64,000 nucleotides of DNA, taken from Maniola hyperantus. Its lineage: Eukaryota; Arthropoda; Insecta; Lepidoptera; Nymphalidae. Below, one piece after another: positions 1-9,402 of this stretch; the stretch's first letter is position 1; every line of letters begins with the position of its first letter. The stretch spans positions 12,721,196 through 12,785,195 of the forward strand of contig NC_048547.1 of assembly GCF_902806685.2 (NCBI RefSeq). The letters are read 5' to 3'. The notes beneath the pieces were generated by a model. That model was not told where the DNA came from. It made no database searches and saw nothing but the letters and a program-made list of their open reading frames with translations. The translations under genes and the position numbers were made by a program.

Positions 1-221
1 TAAACTCCATACTCAAGTTATTCGCTATCGACGGCTTTTGAGAAGTTTTTGAAAGCGCCTTCCTTTGATCTCCATTTCAATGGAGATAAGGCGTCTTTAC
101 GTAATTCATCTGAGAGCTCCGGTACCTTGGATGCTGTTCAGATGACACAAGCTGCGCGTGTTTCTGTATGCGCGATTTTTAATTATTTACCTATTAAATG
201 ATGGAAGCTTATTCAGTTATC

Positions 222-510
222 AAAAACCGGCCAAGTGCGAGTCAGGCTCGCGCAACGAGAGTTCCGTACTACAGTCGTACTTTTTCGACATTTTGCACTA
301 TGATGCATAAAAATAAATAAAAATCTGTTTTAGAATGCACAGGTGAAGACTTTTGTATGATACCCCATTTGATATAGTTATCTTAGGTACTTTGAAAATT
401 GAAAATACTAATTATTAGTTCATGACCACAATATTTTTTTTTGTAATGTAACCACATATTCACGGTTTTCAGATTTTTCTTGACAGACCGACAGACAGAC
501 AACAAAGTGA
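222..510 (+). repeat. Family A dispersed repeat, 3'-truncated
   Basis: Opens with AAAAACCGGCCAAGTGCGAG and runs through the family landmarks (TTTTTCGACATTTTGCAC, GATACCCCATTTGATATAG, the GACAGACAGAC run, ACAACAAAGTGA). It stops before the usual AAGGGTTCCG...GGTACGGAACCC end. Full copies elsewhere are about 430 bp. The class is uncertain: I see no terminal inverted repeat and no tRNA head. The antisense ORF here is the one that recurs in other copies and is not evidence of a gene. Confidence 0.85.
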
Positions 511-920
511 GTTTGGACCGACTCATAAATATATTTATGAGACAATAATTGTGCCAAACGGACAAATTTACAAAAAACAGTCGTATTTCCAGACAGCTTA
601 CTGAATTTCTTATTCAAAGTTGGCGCACTCTATTTTCATCGTGACACTAAATCCACAAGAGAATCCATTTGACCTGGAAAGCTGTAATTTTGCATAGATT
701 CAAGTATTTTGCATTTTAATGTCCACCATTTTGCTAAGTAGTAAGATAGTTGTCTGCCAAAGAATTACGTTTGGTTGTTTAACTACACAGTTTATCTCTA
801 TAAGCTTTTTGAGCCCATTTCTGTTAAATGTCTCACAGTTTATGTTGCACTAGTGTTCTTGATAATCTTGTATAATAGTGTTTTTTTCATACTCTAATTA
901 CACTCAAATACATATTATCA
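511..920. other. Unassigned A/T-rich stretch
   Basis: No gene or recognised repeat seen. The one structure is a perfect 20-nt palindrome, CTCATAAATATATTTATGAG, at about 524-543, directly after the broken end of the family A copy. Confidence 0.5.
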
Positions 921-1129
921 GAACCTTGGTACCCCAACATCTATTGTTTCGAACTAAGGTCCCGAGGTGCAAGAATGGCGACGTCGCTCGCACCGAAAAG
1001 TGTATCGTTGGAAGACTCCCCACTAGGTGGACAGACGACATTAAACGAGTTGCAGGGAGCCGCTGGATTCAGGCGGCACAAAACCGTCGAGTGTGGAAGT
1101 CCTTACAAGAGGCCATTTATTATACTTAA
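921..1129 (+). pseudogene. RTE-type LINE reverse transcriptase C-terminus (relic)
   Basis: The frame ending at 1129 reads GRLPTRWTDDIKRVAGSRW, then IQAAQNRRVWKSLQEA. This is the hallmark tail of RTE-clade endonuclease/reverse transcriptases in Lepidoptera (family knowledge from memory). Only the last 55 or so residues of a roughly 1000-residue protein are present; the catalytic domains are absent. A fragment at 921-957 (ACCTTGGTACCCCAAC type) is shared with 61677-61760. The normal tail, a YVQQWTSIG-like end followed by (GAT)n, is missing after 1112. It is a dead 5'-truncated insertion. Confidence 0.7.
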
Positions 1130-1161
1130 ATTGTTATTTTAGAACATGATTTATAGTAAAA

Positions 1162-1381
1162 GTAGCTTATGCTCTGCGACTTCGTCCGCGTGGACTACAC
1201 AAATTTCAAACCCCTATCTCACCCTCTTAGGGGTTGAATTTTCAAAAATCCTTTCTTAGCGGATGCCTACGTCATAACAGCTATCTGCATGCCAAATTTC
1301 AGCCCGATCGGTCCAGTAGTTTGAGCTGTGCGTTGATAGATCAGTCAGTCAGTCAGTCACCTTTCCTTTTATATATTTAGA
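1162..1381 (-). mobile_element. Helitron, family B (about 220 bp)
   Basis: On the minus strand it reads TCTAAATATATAAAAGG, then GACTGACTGACTGATC, then CGCGGACGAAGTCGC, and ends AAGCTAC where intact copies have AAGCTAG. A TC start, a short hairpin and a CTAG end are the Helitron signature. It is too short to encode RepHel, so it is non-autonomous. Confidence 0.75.
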
Positions 1382-1730
1382 TTGCGTTTGTGTGACAACT
1401 GTGAACAGTGGCAGCCCTGTGTAACCGACCTATACATTTCCATGACAAAGCGTATCGAATTAATTTTCCCCACTAAGCACTTAAAGTGCCTTTCGTCTAC
1501 GAAATCATAATTTCTACAAAGTCGAGTAAAGCGTTAACTACTCGTGCAGATGGCACCATAATTATTAATCAAGGAAGCACTTGCGACGCCCTGACTCAGT
1601 TTTTGCACCATCGATCTAATTTTATTATAATCGTCGATCATTTTACTTATTATTTTTAGTCATTGTTAGCGTCAATTTCTTTAAACGATAACACTTTGAA
1701 CTATTAAACATAGTTCGATGATTTTATTGA
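1382..1730. other. No recognised feature
   Basis: Unique-looking A/T-rich DNA between a Helitron and a SINE. No ORF, tRNA-like head or inverted repeat stands out. Confidence 0.4.
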
Positions 1731-2157
1731 ATCATCATGATCAACCCATCACCGGCTCACTATAGAGCACAGGTCTCCTCTCAGAGTGAGAAAGGTTTTC
1801 GCCATAGTCCACCACGCTGGCCAACAGTGGCGTGCAGGTCATCGAGGCATAAAATCACTGCTTGCCTAGTTGAAATGCCTAGGTGCTCATTTTTCATGTG
1901 ACCTGTCATTAAATAGGTAGTTAGCTAACTAATGCTTACCCTAGGTTGAAACCCTGTGCACGCCACTGCTGGCCAAGTGCGGATTGGCAGACTTCACACA
2001 CCTTTGAGAACATTATGGAGAACTCTCAGGCATGCAGGTTTCCTCACGATGTTTTCCTTGACCGTTAAAGCAAGTGATATGTTAATTACTTTAAAAGGCA
2101 CATAACTCCGAAAAGTTAGAGGTGCGTGCCCGGAATCGAACCCCCGACCTCCAATTA
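1731..2157 (-). repeat. SINE C, interrupted by a hAT-type MITE
   Basis: Minus-strand copy of the common tRNA-headed SINE: tail ATCATCATGATCAACCCATC, body landmarks GTGAGAAAGG, CTTCACACACCTTTGAGAAC and CCGAAAAGTTAGAGGTGCG, then B-box region GGAATCGAACCCCCGACC. The A-box half of the tRNA head is gone. The MITE at 1825-1968 splits it, so the SINE is the older insertion. Confidence 0.85.
1825..1968. mobile_element. hAT-type MITE (family D) with 8-bp TSD
   Basis: 144 bp, with perfect 12-bp terminal inverted repeats CAGTGGCGTGCA / TGCACGCCACTG. It is flanked by an exact direct duplication CTGGCCAA at 1817-1824 and 1969-1976. An 8-bp duplication and CAGTG-type ends fit the hAT superfamily. There is no coding capacity. 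Sister copies lie at 43367-43511 and 44824-44969. Confidence 0.9.
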
Positions 2158-2408
2158 TTGAATACCTACTTATTATTATCTATTGAATACTTTTTGCCTA
2201 AATTTATCAGATGTGGGTATAAAGTGCGCAGTGCCTTTTTCTTCAGCCACGAGAACTCTTTTTGAATTTATTTTAAGAATAACCGAAATGTAAGAATAAA
2301 CCTAATGTATTAAATTAAGATAGATAGAAATTTAATAAGGTTATTATGGATCTGATATATTCACATAGTGATTAAAAAATCCCAAAAAATTCAAAAAAAA
2401 AATAAAAA
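2158..2408. other. A/T-rich spacer
   Basis: Nothing recognised apart from an A-run at 2390-2410 that abuts the next Helitron. Confidence 0.4.
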
Positions 2409-2622
2409 AAACTTATTCCCGCAACTTCGTCCGCGTGGACTACACAAATTTCGAACCCCTATTTTACCCCTTTAGGGATTGAATTTTCAAAAATCCTTTT
2501 ATAGCGGATGTATACGTCATAATACCTATCTGCACGCCAAATTTCAGCCTGATCTGTCCATTAGTTTGAGCTGTGCGTTAATAGATCAGTCAATCTGTCA
2601 GATTTTCCTTTTATATATTTAC
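2409..2622 (-). mobile_element. Helitron, family B, degraded ends
   Basis: Carries GCAACTTCGTCCGCGTGGAC, TTTAGGGATTGAATTTTC, GAGCTGTGCGTTAATAGATC and TTCCTTTTATATATTTA in family order. The CTAG end has decayed to AACTTAT, and the final GA (TC on the minus strand) is lost. Confidence 0.75.
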
Positions 2623-2657
2623 AAGTAATAAAAAGATCGCAATCGACTAATTAAGCA

Positions 2658-2762
2658 CAAGGAACTGCTGGATTCAGGTGGTACAAGACCGTGGCGTGTA
2701 GGATTCCCTACATGAGACCTATGTCCAGCAGTGGACATCCATAGGTTGACGATGATCATCAT
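2658..2762 (+). repeat. RTE-type LINE 3' end fragment
   Basis: Reads AACTGCTGGATTCAGG, GTACAAGACCGTGGCG, GAGACCTATGTCCAGCAGTG, then a degenerate GATGATCATCATG. It is the 3' end of the same LINE whose C-terminal codons survive at 921-1129 and 21838-22004. Confidence 0.65.
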
Positions 2763-3123
2763 GAATCTACTTATTTCAACCGCGTGGATTTAGGTTTTCA
2801 AAAATCCCGTAGAGACTCTTTATTCTCGCTCTCTCGAAGTTTTGCCTTATTATTCTACCTTATATTATTATATTATATACAATTATCTTAAAAACCTGTC
2901 CGACTTGGGATGCAGGTGCTCCCTGTAATTTATTATTCAGCTGGGCACATCTGCCGGCGGTTAACTTCCAGTCCTGACTTCGGGAAACTTTGCAGCGCGG
3001 CGCAAAAACAGGACTTTTTCCGCACTTTGCAGATGGCGGCTTTTATAATATAGTTTTTCAAGACTGCTTCTGCTTTCTTATAAACTAACTAAAAAGGTGT
3101 AAGTAGGTATAACCTAATCTTAA
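2763..3123. other. No recognised feature
   Basis: Mixed A/T-rich DNA. A short Helitron-like phrase (CGCGTGGATTTAGGTTTTCAAAAATCCC) at about 2780-2810 is a scrap of family B2. The segment near 2940-3050 is locally more G/C-rich but shows no ORF. Confidence 0.4.
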
Positions 3124-3347
3124 TCTAAATATAAAAAAGGAAAAGGTGACTGACTGACTGACTGGCTGATCTATCAACGCACAGCTGAAACTACTAGACG
3201 GATCGGGCTGAAATTTGGCATGCTGATAACTATTATGCCGTAGGCATCCGCTAAGAAAGAATTTTGCAAAATTCAACCCCTAAAGGAGTATAATAGGGGT
3301 TTGAAATTTGTGTAGTCCACGCGGACGAAGTCGCGGGCATAAGCTAG
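3124..3347 (+). mobile_element. Helitron, family B, first unit of a tandem pair
   Basis: Complete copy from TCTAAATATAAAAAAGG to CGCGGACGAAGTCGCGGGC and CATAAGCTAG. The base before it is A. Its last G (3347) is followed directly by the TC of the next copy, giving a head-to-tail junction CTAG|TCTAAAT. Confidence 0.85.
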
Positions 3348-3598
3348 TCTAAATATAAAAAAGATAAAAGTGACTGACTGACTGACTTATCTATCAACGC
3401 ACAGCTCAAACTATTGGACGGATCGGACTGAGCATGCAGATAGCTACGATGACGTAGGTATCCGCTAAGAAAGGATTTTTGAATATTCAACCTCTAAGGG
3501 TATTATTATTGTTATATTACCCTATTGGATACCTACCAACCTAATTGGGTTATGAAATTGGTGTAGTCCACGCGGACGAAGTCGTGGAAATAAGCTAG
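3348..3598 (+). mobile_element. Helitron, family B, second unit of a tandem pair
   Basis: Starts TCTAAATATAAAAAAG exactly where the previous copy ends, and ends ATAAGCTAG followed by T. It carries an extra A/T segment around 3500-3545 relative to its neighbour and has diverged from it, so it is not a recent assembly duplicate. Confidence 0.85.
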
Positions 3599-3775
3599 TA
3601 ATATATAAAACACAAAAAATGATTTACCTACACGTCCGTTATAGACTTCCGAACCATCCAATCGAGGTGCCCCAAATCGGTTACATTAGAAATGCAATAA
3701 TGAGAAGATGGTTCTAGAATGTTTTTTTTTTTTTACCATAGCCGCCACCGTACACGCCGGGTATCCGCTAGTACA
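3599..3775 (+). repeat. Possible degraded Helitron 3' end
   Basis: Ends CCGTACACGCCGGGTATCCG then CTAGT, the CTAG-T arrangement of the other Helitrons, with a T-run at 3724-3734. No clear 5' TC start. Low confidence. Confidence 0.3.
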
Positions 3776-3817
3776 AAATATAGAAGCGTTGTTTTTGAGT
3801 AGTAAAATTATAAGGTA

Positions 3818-4040
3818 CAAGCTGATGCCCGCAACTTCGCCCGTGTGGATTTAGGTTTTTAAAATCTCGTGGGAACTTTTTAATTTCCCGGGTTTGAAAG
3901 TAGTCTATGTCACTCTCCAGATATTTAGCTATACCCATGCAAATAATCACGTCGATCTGTTGCTCCTTTGCGACGAGATTGAAGGGCAAGCCAACAAACC
4001 AACAAACAAACACACTTTCGCAATTTTGATATGGTAGTGA
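3818..4040 (-). mobile_element. Helitron, family B2
   Basis: Plus strand shows GCTGATGCCCGCAACTTCG, GTGTGGATTTAGGTTTT, TATACCCATGCAAATAATCA and ACAAACACACTTTCGCA, ending GTGA. This is the second Helitron family. CTAG has decayed to CAAG. Confidence 0.7.
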
Positions 4041-4145
4041 AAACCTAAATAGATTCAAGGCAAGAGTGAGTAGGATCTGATCTAGGTAACCTAGACCTCA
4101 CCATTGCTTTTTATTAAGCTTGATTGTTGTCAAGTACTAACCTAT

Positions 4146-4250
4146 CTCGCAAAGGTGTAAAGTCTGCATATCCGCACTTGATAAACTATAGGCCAAATTC
4201 TGATACAAGATGCCATGTAGTTAGCCGGCGATGGGTTGGTAATGATGATG
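4146..4250 (+). repeat. SINE C tail, diverged
   Basis: GCAAAGGTGTAAAGTCTGC, ATCCGCACTTG, TTAGCCGGCGATGGGTTG, then GATGATGAT. Only the 3' part remains. Confidence 0.6.
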
Positions 4251-4261
4251 ATTATTTTAAT

Positions 4262-4570
4262 ATTTTTTTTAATTCACATACAAGTTAGCCCTTGACTGCA
4301 ATCTCACCTGGTGGTAAGTGATGAGGCAGTCTAAGATGATAGCGGGCTAACCTGGAAGGGGTATGGCAGTTTTTAGTAAACCCATACCCCTTTGGTACCG
4401 TACCGGAACGCTTAATCGCTTGGCGGCACGGCTTTGCCGGTAGGGTGGTAACTAGCCACGGCCGAAGCCCCCCACCAGACCAGACCAGAAATTTAGAAAT
4501 TATAAAATTCCAAACCCCTGCCAGGAATCGAACCCGGGACCTCCCACTAATAAGACCACAGCGCTCACCA
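4262..4570 (-). repeat. SINE E, nearly full
   Basis: Minus-strand copy of a second tRNA-headed SINE: A-rich tail, TGCAATCTCACCTGGTGG, CTTGGCGGCACGGCTTTGCC, CCACCAGACCAGACC, then the B-box complement GGAATCGAACCCGGGACC and part of the A-box arm. The first 15 or so bp of the head are missing. Confidence 0.85.
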
Positions 4571-5035
4571 ATTAAAACTAATTATCAAGAAATAAAAGAA
4601 CAAACATTTCAATTTTAAAAAGACCGATGAGTCCAGGCTACGTACAAAACACGTTTTAATTTTTATCAAACAAAAAATATCTCTGTGTGTTATCAACAAA
4701 CAAAATCTATCGTCCCCAATGGAAAAATATAAAGCATTTTAAAATTCAGCGCATTCGTGAAAATTCCGATAAATAATACAAAAAATAGGCTCTATTGAAT
4801 TTAGTCTGTGTCCGTGGTATTACGTAACTTGGAATGACAAGAAAATTAAGGTACGATCACACTAAAGACACATTGCTAGACAAAATAGTCGATACACCTA
4901 CCATTATTTTGTTAGATTAATAGTAAGAAGAAAAAGTCGTCGTGACGAACGAGAAATGATTATAAAATAATAATTATCAATAACAGGCATCTACATTTTT
5001 CTTTGCCAAAAATATCACGTATAAATCAGGACCCA
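4571..5035. other. Unique-looking A/T-rich stretch
   Basis: No repeats recognised. Several AAAATAATACAAAAAATAG-like runs, no ORF above 60 codons. Confidence 0.4.
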
Positions 5036-5240
5036 TATCATAAATGCGAAAATGTGTTTATTTGTTGGTTTGTTGTTTAATCACGTCGCATCAGAGTAAC
5101 AGATACTCGTGATTTTTTTGCTTCGTTATAATTAAAAACTTGGATTGTGATATATGCTACTTTTTATCCTCCAAAAATAGTTCCCACAGTTTTCAAAACC
5201 TTATTCTACGCAAACGAAGTCACTGGCAGTCGACGACGTT
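5036..5240 (+). mobile_element. Helitron B2, decayed
   Basis: TAAATGCGAAAATGTGTTT, TTGTTGGTTTGTTGTTTAAT, CACGTCGCATCAGAGTAAC, ATAGTTCCCACAG and GCAAACGAAGTCACTGGCAG in the order of the family. Both ends are eroded. Confidence 0.6.
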
Positions 5241-5935
5241 GACTCGTTACGGCTTATATTATGTTGAGAGCATGTTTGGTTATGAAATTATTATTGTAGT
5301 TTTATTTGGCTAAACTTTCAGCACTTTATTAAAATGTGTATTTTTGCTAATAGTCAAAAAGTCAATTGGAAGTAGTAAGTATTATGACTATCGCATTAAG
5401 TATAAAACAAGATAGTGACAGAATAAAAAGTTGTGCAACCAAAAGTCGCCTGTGTGCTTATAGCGCTTGGAACTCAGCTCTGCTTTGCATATGTTATGAG
5501 TAGGTACGCTTAAACAATGTGCTTTTGATACAAAAGGGGATATTTTTTGTATTGTTCCAAACGAATATGACAACTGCCTCTTCAAAATTCAACGTCTATA
5601 TTTTTGGCAACAAAGAGATTGAAAAATAGTCGAAAAACTAAGCTCAATGCTATTCTTTAAAAATACTACACTAAAATAATGGCTCATTTTTTCTTGACAA
5701 TCATTATTTTGAGATCTACATAGTAAAATATTTCTATTTCACTCTTTCTTTTTACTTTTATTTCTTTCGATTGACGTACTTACTTTTTAAAAGTATATTT
5801 GAACAAAAAAAAATCGAACTAATTCTACCTCGCAAATGTCATAATTGAAACCAATGTTATCTGCTTTTAGGGCCCTATGAAAGTAAGAAAAAAAGTTAAA
5901 TTAAAAAATTAAGTTTTTACCATCCAAGATAGAAA
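5241..5935. other. No recognised feature
   Basis: A/T-rich DNA; the 65-codon minus-strand frame in 5388-5585 has no recognisable motif and no support. Confidence 0.4.
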
Positions 5936-6075
5936 GACATTTATTTTGGCGTTGATTCTGATGTTTTTCTCTAAACTAAATTTAGAGTAGGAATCTGCAT
6001 CTTTTTCTTATTAATATTACTAAAAAAAGACAGAAAATAAATTTTAAATTAATAAAAGACTAAATAGTACTACTC
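5936..6075. repeat. Family U repeat
   Basis: GATTCTGATGTTTTTCTC, TAAACTAAATTTAGAGTA and TGCATCTTTTTCTTATTAAT recur in the same order at 6513-6610 and, inverted, at 6868-6925. It is a locally amplified A/T-rich element, probably MITE-like. Confidence 0.55.
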
Positions 6076-6512
6076 CACTTAAACACGACTCGACGACACG
6101 ACACGATGACGAAAGTCACGATGGTTGTCAATTTTAAATTACTTAAGAAAAGCTTCCCCTTCTTATTACACTGGCAAGAGAAAAATGCGAAAACTCTAGA
6201 ATTTAGTTGCGATCACAATCAATATCAAGACTTGAAACATAAGACTTATAATATAATAACACCTTTCTTTTTACGTCGAAGGTTAAATATAAATGCAAGC
6301 AGTAAGACAGTAAAACATAACATCTATCCAAGAACTGAACCAGCCAAGTAATTTCAAGTAATAGCAAGCTCACTGCAAACTGCTGTAGAGAATAATAGCA
6401 AATATTTTCGTAAGAATTGCTCCGGGGCAGTTCAACTCAGTATCTTCGAAGGAACTATAACATTACCAAGTCAGTTTTGAATAAAAATACAGAAATATGA
6501 ATACAATAGCGT

Positions 6513-6612
6513 AGGTTCTGATGTTTTTGTCTAAACTAAACTTAGAGTACTGCATCTTTTTCTTTTTAATATTGCTAAAAAGGACCGAAAATGAATTTTA
6601 AATTAAAGACTC
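6513..6612. repeat. Family U repeat, second copy
   Basis: GGTTCTGATGTTTTTGTC, TAAACTAAACTTAGAGTA, CTGCATCTTTTTCTTTTTAA. It is directly interrupted or bordered by the fold-back MITE at 6616. Confidence 0.55.
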
Positions 6613-6615
6613 TAA

Positions 6616-6761
6616 CCCTCTAACAAATAAATCTGGAATAGCGGTGGAATAGTTATACTCTGTTTTGTCTTTTTCCTTCAAATGTCAAATTACTGATGAC
6701 AGAGAAAGACAAAACAGAGTATAACTATTCCACCGCTATTCCAGGTTTATTTGTTAGAGGG
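6616..6761. mobile_element. Fold-back MITE with 3-bp TAA duplication
   Basis: 146 bp. Two 60-bp arms beginning CCCTCTAACAAATAAA are inverted copies with only about two mismatches, around a 26-nt loop (6676-6701). TAA flanks both sides (6613-6615, 6762-6764). The RNA would form a long hairpin. Superfamily not certain; a 3-bp T-A duplication points to PIF/Harbinger. Confidence 0.85.
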
Positions 6762-6786
6762 TAAATTTTTATTTAAACACTATGCT

Positions 6787-6853
6787 CAAGACTGGCAACT
6801 AAAGTCACGAAGTTTCACAGCTTTAAATTGAATTTAGTTTGCCAGTCTTTTCT
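6787..6853. repeat. Small inverted-repeat element
   Basis: AAGACTGGCAACTAAAGTC near the left and GAATTTAGTTTGCCAGTCTT at the right are inverted relatives, about 67 bp in total. Confidence 0.5.
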
Positions 6854-6867
6854 TAATACATTTGTAA

Positions 6868-7010
6868 GAAAAAGATGCAAATACTCTAAAATTTAGCTGT
6901 AATCAGAATTAGTACCACTGTGGCTAACTCTGTAGTGCTGAATCTCTAAACTGAACTAAACTAAAATTAATTTTACTTCAGTTTAGAGATTATGTAGAAC
7001 AGAATTACTA
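6868..7010. repeat. Family U repeat, inverted, with inner palindrome
   Basis: AAAAAGATGCAAATACTC and TAGCTGTAATCAGAATTAG match family U in reverse. The segment 6939-6991 holds an inverted pair AATCTCTAAACTGAA / TTCAGTTTAGAGATT. Confidence 0.5.
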
Positions 7011-7464
7011 AGATCATCTTTGCAAACAGATAAATTATTTTCGAATAATAACAGACGATTTCTATATTCATTTTTCAAAGCTACCATATATTGTTTTAGT
7101 AAATTTTATAGCGAAGGGGTCGTGAGGTTTTAAGTTAACTTTTTGGCTTTTTTGTGGATCGCGATATTAAAATGGTTGGGTAATGGTCTAGAAGATGCCA
7201 TTCTCGTACTTTGATGGTACCATACCAACATAAGCGGCGGGGAAAACGGAAGCAGGAAGGGTATTCTATATTCTAACAGAAACCAGGAAGCGAATCGCTT
7301 CGTACGTGTCTGTGGGTTATCGACTATTGTAGGGGTTTAGGGGTACTTTTACGATGCCGAACGATAAGACATTCCGTGGGTCAAATGGTACAGAGAAACT
7401 ATAAGTAGTTCGGAGATTTTAGGATTTTTTTTTGAAAAATCATACTAAGTAATTTAAGATATCT
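7011..7464. other. Unassigned stretch, locally less A/T-rich
   Basis: Segment 7190-7340 is richer in G/C than its surroundings (GCGGCGGGGAAAACGG, GCGAATCGCTTCGTACG) and is not a repeat I know. No ORF. Confidence 0.35.
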
Positions 7465-7600
7465 GATGCCCGCGACTTTGTCCGCGTGGGTTTAGGTTAA
7501 ATAATTCAATAATTCATATTGTGGGAACTAGTTAATTTACCTCTCCAAGTGTTTAACTGGTGGCGTAGTTTTCAAGCAAAAATCACGTCGAACTGTTGCA
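7465..7600 (-). mobile_element. Helitron B2 fragment
   Basis: GATGCCCGCGACTTTGTCCG, GTGGGAACTAGTTAATTTAC and AATCACGTCGAACTGTTGCA. Both the CTAG and TC ends are missing. Confidence 0.6.
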
Positions 7601-7756
7601 ACAAATGCGAAATATGTCATGTAAATAATAAATAAGTATATAGGAATCATACAGGAATATTTCATTGTGTTGCGTGTGTACGGTTAGTTTAGAGAACGAT
7701 GGGGCTGGTATTTTTCTAAGATCCCCCTCCCCCCACCCGCAAAAAAATACAGAAAG

Positions 7757-7905
7757 AGTTTTATTCAAATGAACTTTTATAAGTGCTTTTAAATCGTCGA
7801 GTGAATCTACCACTGATTTGGAATACCTTTGCTATCGAGAAGAACCAGCAAGAAACTCGTCGGTTGGTCTTCTCAAATATTTAATTATGAATATTCGAAT
7901 TATGA
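7757..7905. repeat. LINE 3' end, family L2
   Basis: ACTTTTATAAGTGCTTTTAA, GTGAATCTACCACTG, then AGAACCAGCAAGAAACTCG. The same order occurs at 42330-42500 and 59695-59845. I read it as the 3' untranslated end of a CR1-like LINE; the clade is an inference. Confidence 0.55.
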
Positions 7906-8192
7906 TTTGATACCCGCAAAAATTTCACATTGTATGGGTAATGAATAGAAATGTTATTTGCGCGCACTTAAATAAAATAATTCATCTTAAGCGACATTGC
8001 AACATATATTTCCTTTTTGCCTTTCAAATATTTTTAATCAAACTAACGAGCGCGCCATTACTATCGCAATTAGTAAGAGGTGTCTCTTTTAATTAGAAGG
8101 AATGTTCGTAATAAGAATGGTGGAGTCTAATTGGGTGAATGTTTTCGTTATATAACGTTCCACTTTCGGGCGAGGCGTTCCTAAATTGACTA

Positions 8193-8534
8193 TTTTTATG
8201 GTTCCGTACCTCAAAAGGAAAATCGGAACCCTTTTAGGATCACTTTGTCGTCTGTCTGTCTGTCAGTCTGTTGGTCTGTCTGTCTGTCTGTCTGTCCGTC
8301 TGTCTGTCAAGAAACCTACAGGGTACTTCCCGTTGACGTATAGAATCATGAAATTTGGCAGGTAGGTAGGTTTTATAGCAGACATTAGGGGAAAAATCTG
8401 TGCATTCTAAAACAGATATTTATTTATTTTTATGCATCATAGTTTTTGAATTATCGTGCAAAATGTCGAAAAAATACGACTGTAGTAAGGAACCCCCGTT
8501 GCGCGAGCCTGACTTGCACTTGGCCGGTTTTTTA
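8193..8534 (-). repeat. Family A repeat with expanded TCTG run
   Basis: Minus-strand copy from GGTTCCGTACCTCAAAAGG to GACTTGCACTTGGCCGGTTT. The internal (TCTG)n tract at 8249-8310 is longer than in the other copies. It has an internal deletion relative to the 430-bp form. Confidence 0.85.
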
Positions 8535-8573
8535 TGATTCCGTACCTCTAAAGGAAAAAAAGGAACCCTGTAT
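8535..8573 (-). repeat. Family A 3' tip
   Basis: GATTCCGTACCTCTAAAGG restarts a second minus-strand family A copy straight after the first; it is cut after about 35 bp by the SINE that follows. Confidence 0.6.
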
Positions 8574-8574
8574 G

Positions 8575-8747
8575 CAGACATGCAGGTTTCCTATAGATGT
8601 TTTCCTTCCCATTAGATAAAGCAAGTGATATTTTATTACTTAAATAAAACGCACACAGCTCCGAAAAGTTAGAGATACGTGCCCGGGATCAAACCCCCGA
8701 CCTTCGATTAGAAGGCGGACGTCCTAACCACTAGGCTATCACAACGT
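8575..8747 (-). repeat. SINE C, 5' half
   Basis: From GCAGGTTTCCTATAGATG to the full tRNA-like head (CCCGGGATCAAACCCCCGAC, GAAGGCGGACGTCCTAACC, ACTAGGCTATCACAAC). The 3' body and tail are missing. Confidence 0.8.
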
Positions 8748-9195
8748 AGTCGAGTAAGAAAAGATTATCTTTAAGTATACCTATCTCATATCAAACGATC
8801 TCTACCAATTTTCTTCAATGTTTGACGAATTTATGTACCTAATAATATGAGGTATTACTTTCACCCTTTCATATCAATATTCGTTAACGTAAACAGCCGA
8901 TAATACAATTTTTCATACGTTTGGGTGAATAATGGATAGATCACCAGGGGGAGGGGGGGAGAGGAGGGTAGGGGTAATATGATAACGATGCTTGTATTGT
9001 ACAAAGGCCGCACCCAATGCCTTGCCTTTTACGTGAAAGAGTTTATTTATTTGAGATGTTTATAATGGAAGACATATTATTATTTTCTGCTGGATACACG
9101 CAGTTTTTCTCAGACATTAAAATCATGGAACTCCAAATGAATAAAGAAATGGAATGAAATAATAAAATAAAAATATGGTATGATGGTATTAATTC
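8748..9195. other. Unique stretch with a G-rich run
   Basis: No gene seen. Contains a purine/G run at 8947-8974 (four runs of three or more Gs with loops of at most six) that satisfies the usual G-quadruplex pattern on the plus strand. Confidence 0.5.
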
Positions 9196-9402
9196 GACGA
9201 CCTCCCAGGCGCAGTGGTGAGCGCTGTGGTACTATATGTAAGTGGGAATTCCGGGGTTCGATTCCCGGCGGGGGCAATTTGGATATTTTTAATTTCTAAA
9301 TTGCCTCTAGTCTGATCTGGTAGGAGGCTTTGGGCGTGGCTATGTTACTACCCTACTGACAAAGCCATACCGCCCAGCAATGTAGTGTTTCGGATTATTA
9401 AA
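9196..9402 (+). repeat. SINE E, 3'-truncated
   Basis: tRNA-like head GACGACCTCCCAGGCGCAG, TGGTGAGCGCTGTGG, B-box GGTTCGATTCCCGGCGG, then body CTAAATTGCCTCTAGTCTG and GACAAAGCCATACCGCC. Its tail is cut by the start of family V. Confidence 0.8.

Noticed and set aside
3124..3598. Assembly duplication
   Set aside because: The two Helitron units differ in sequence and in an internal A/T insertion, and the junction is exact at the element ends.
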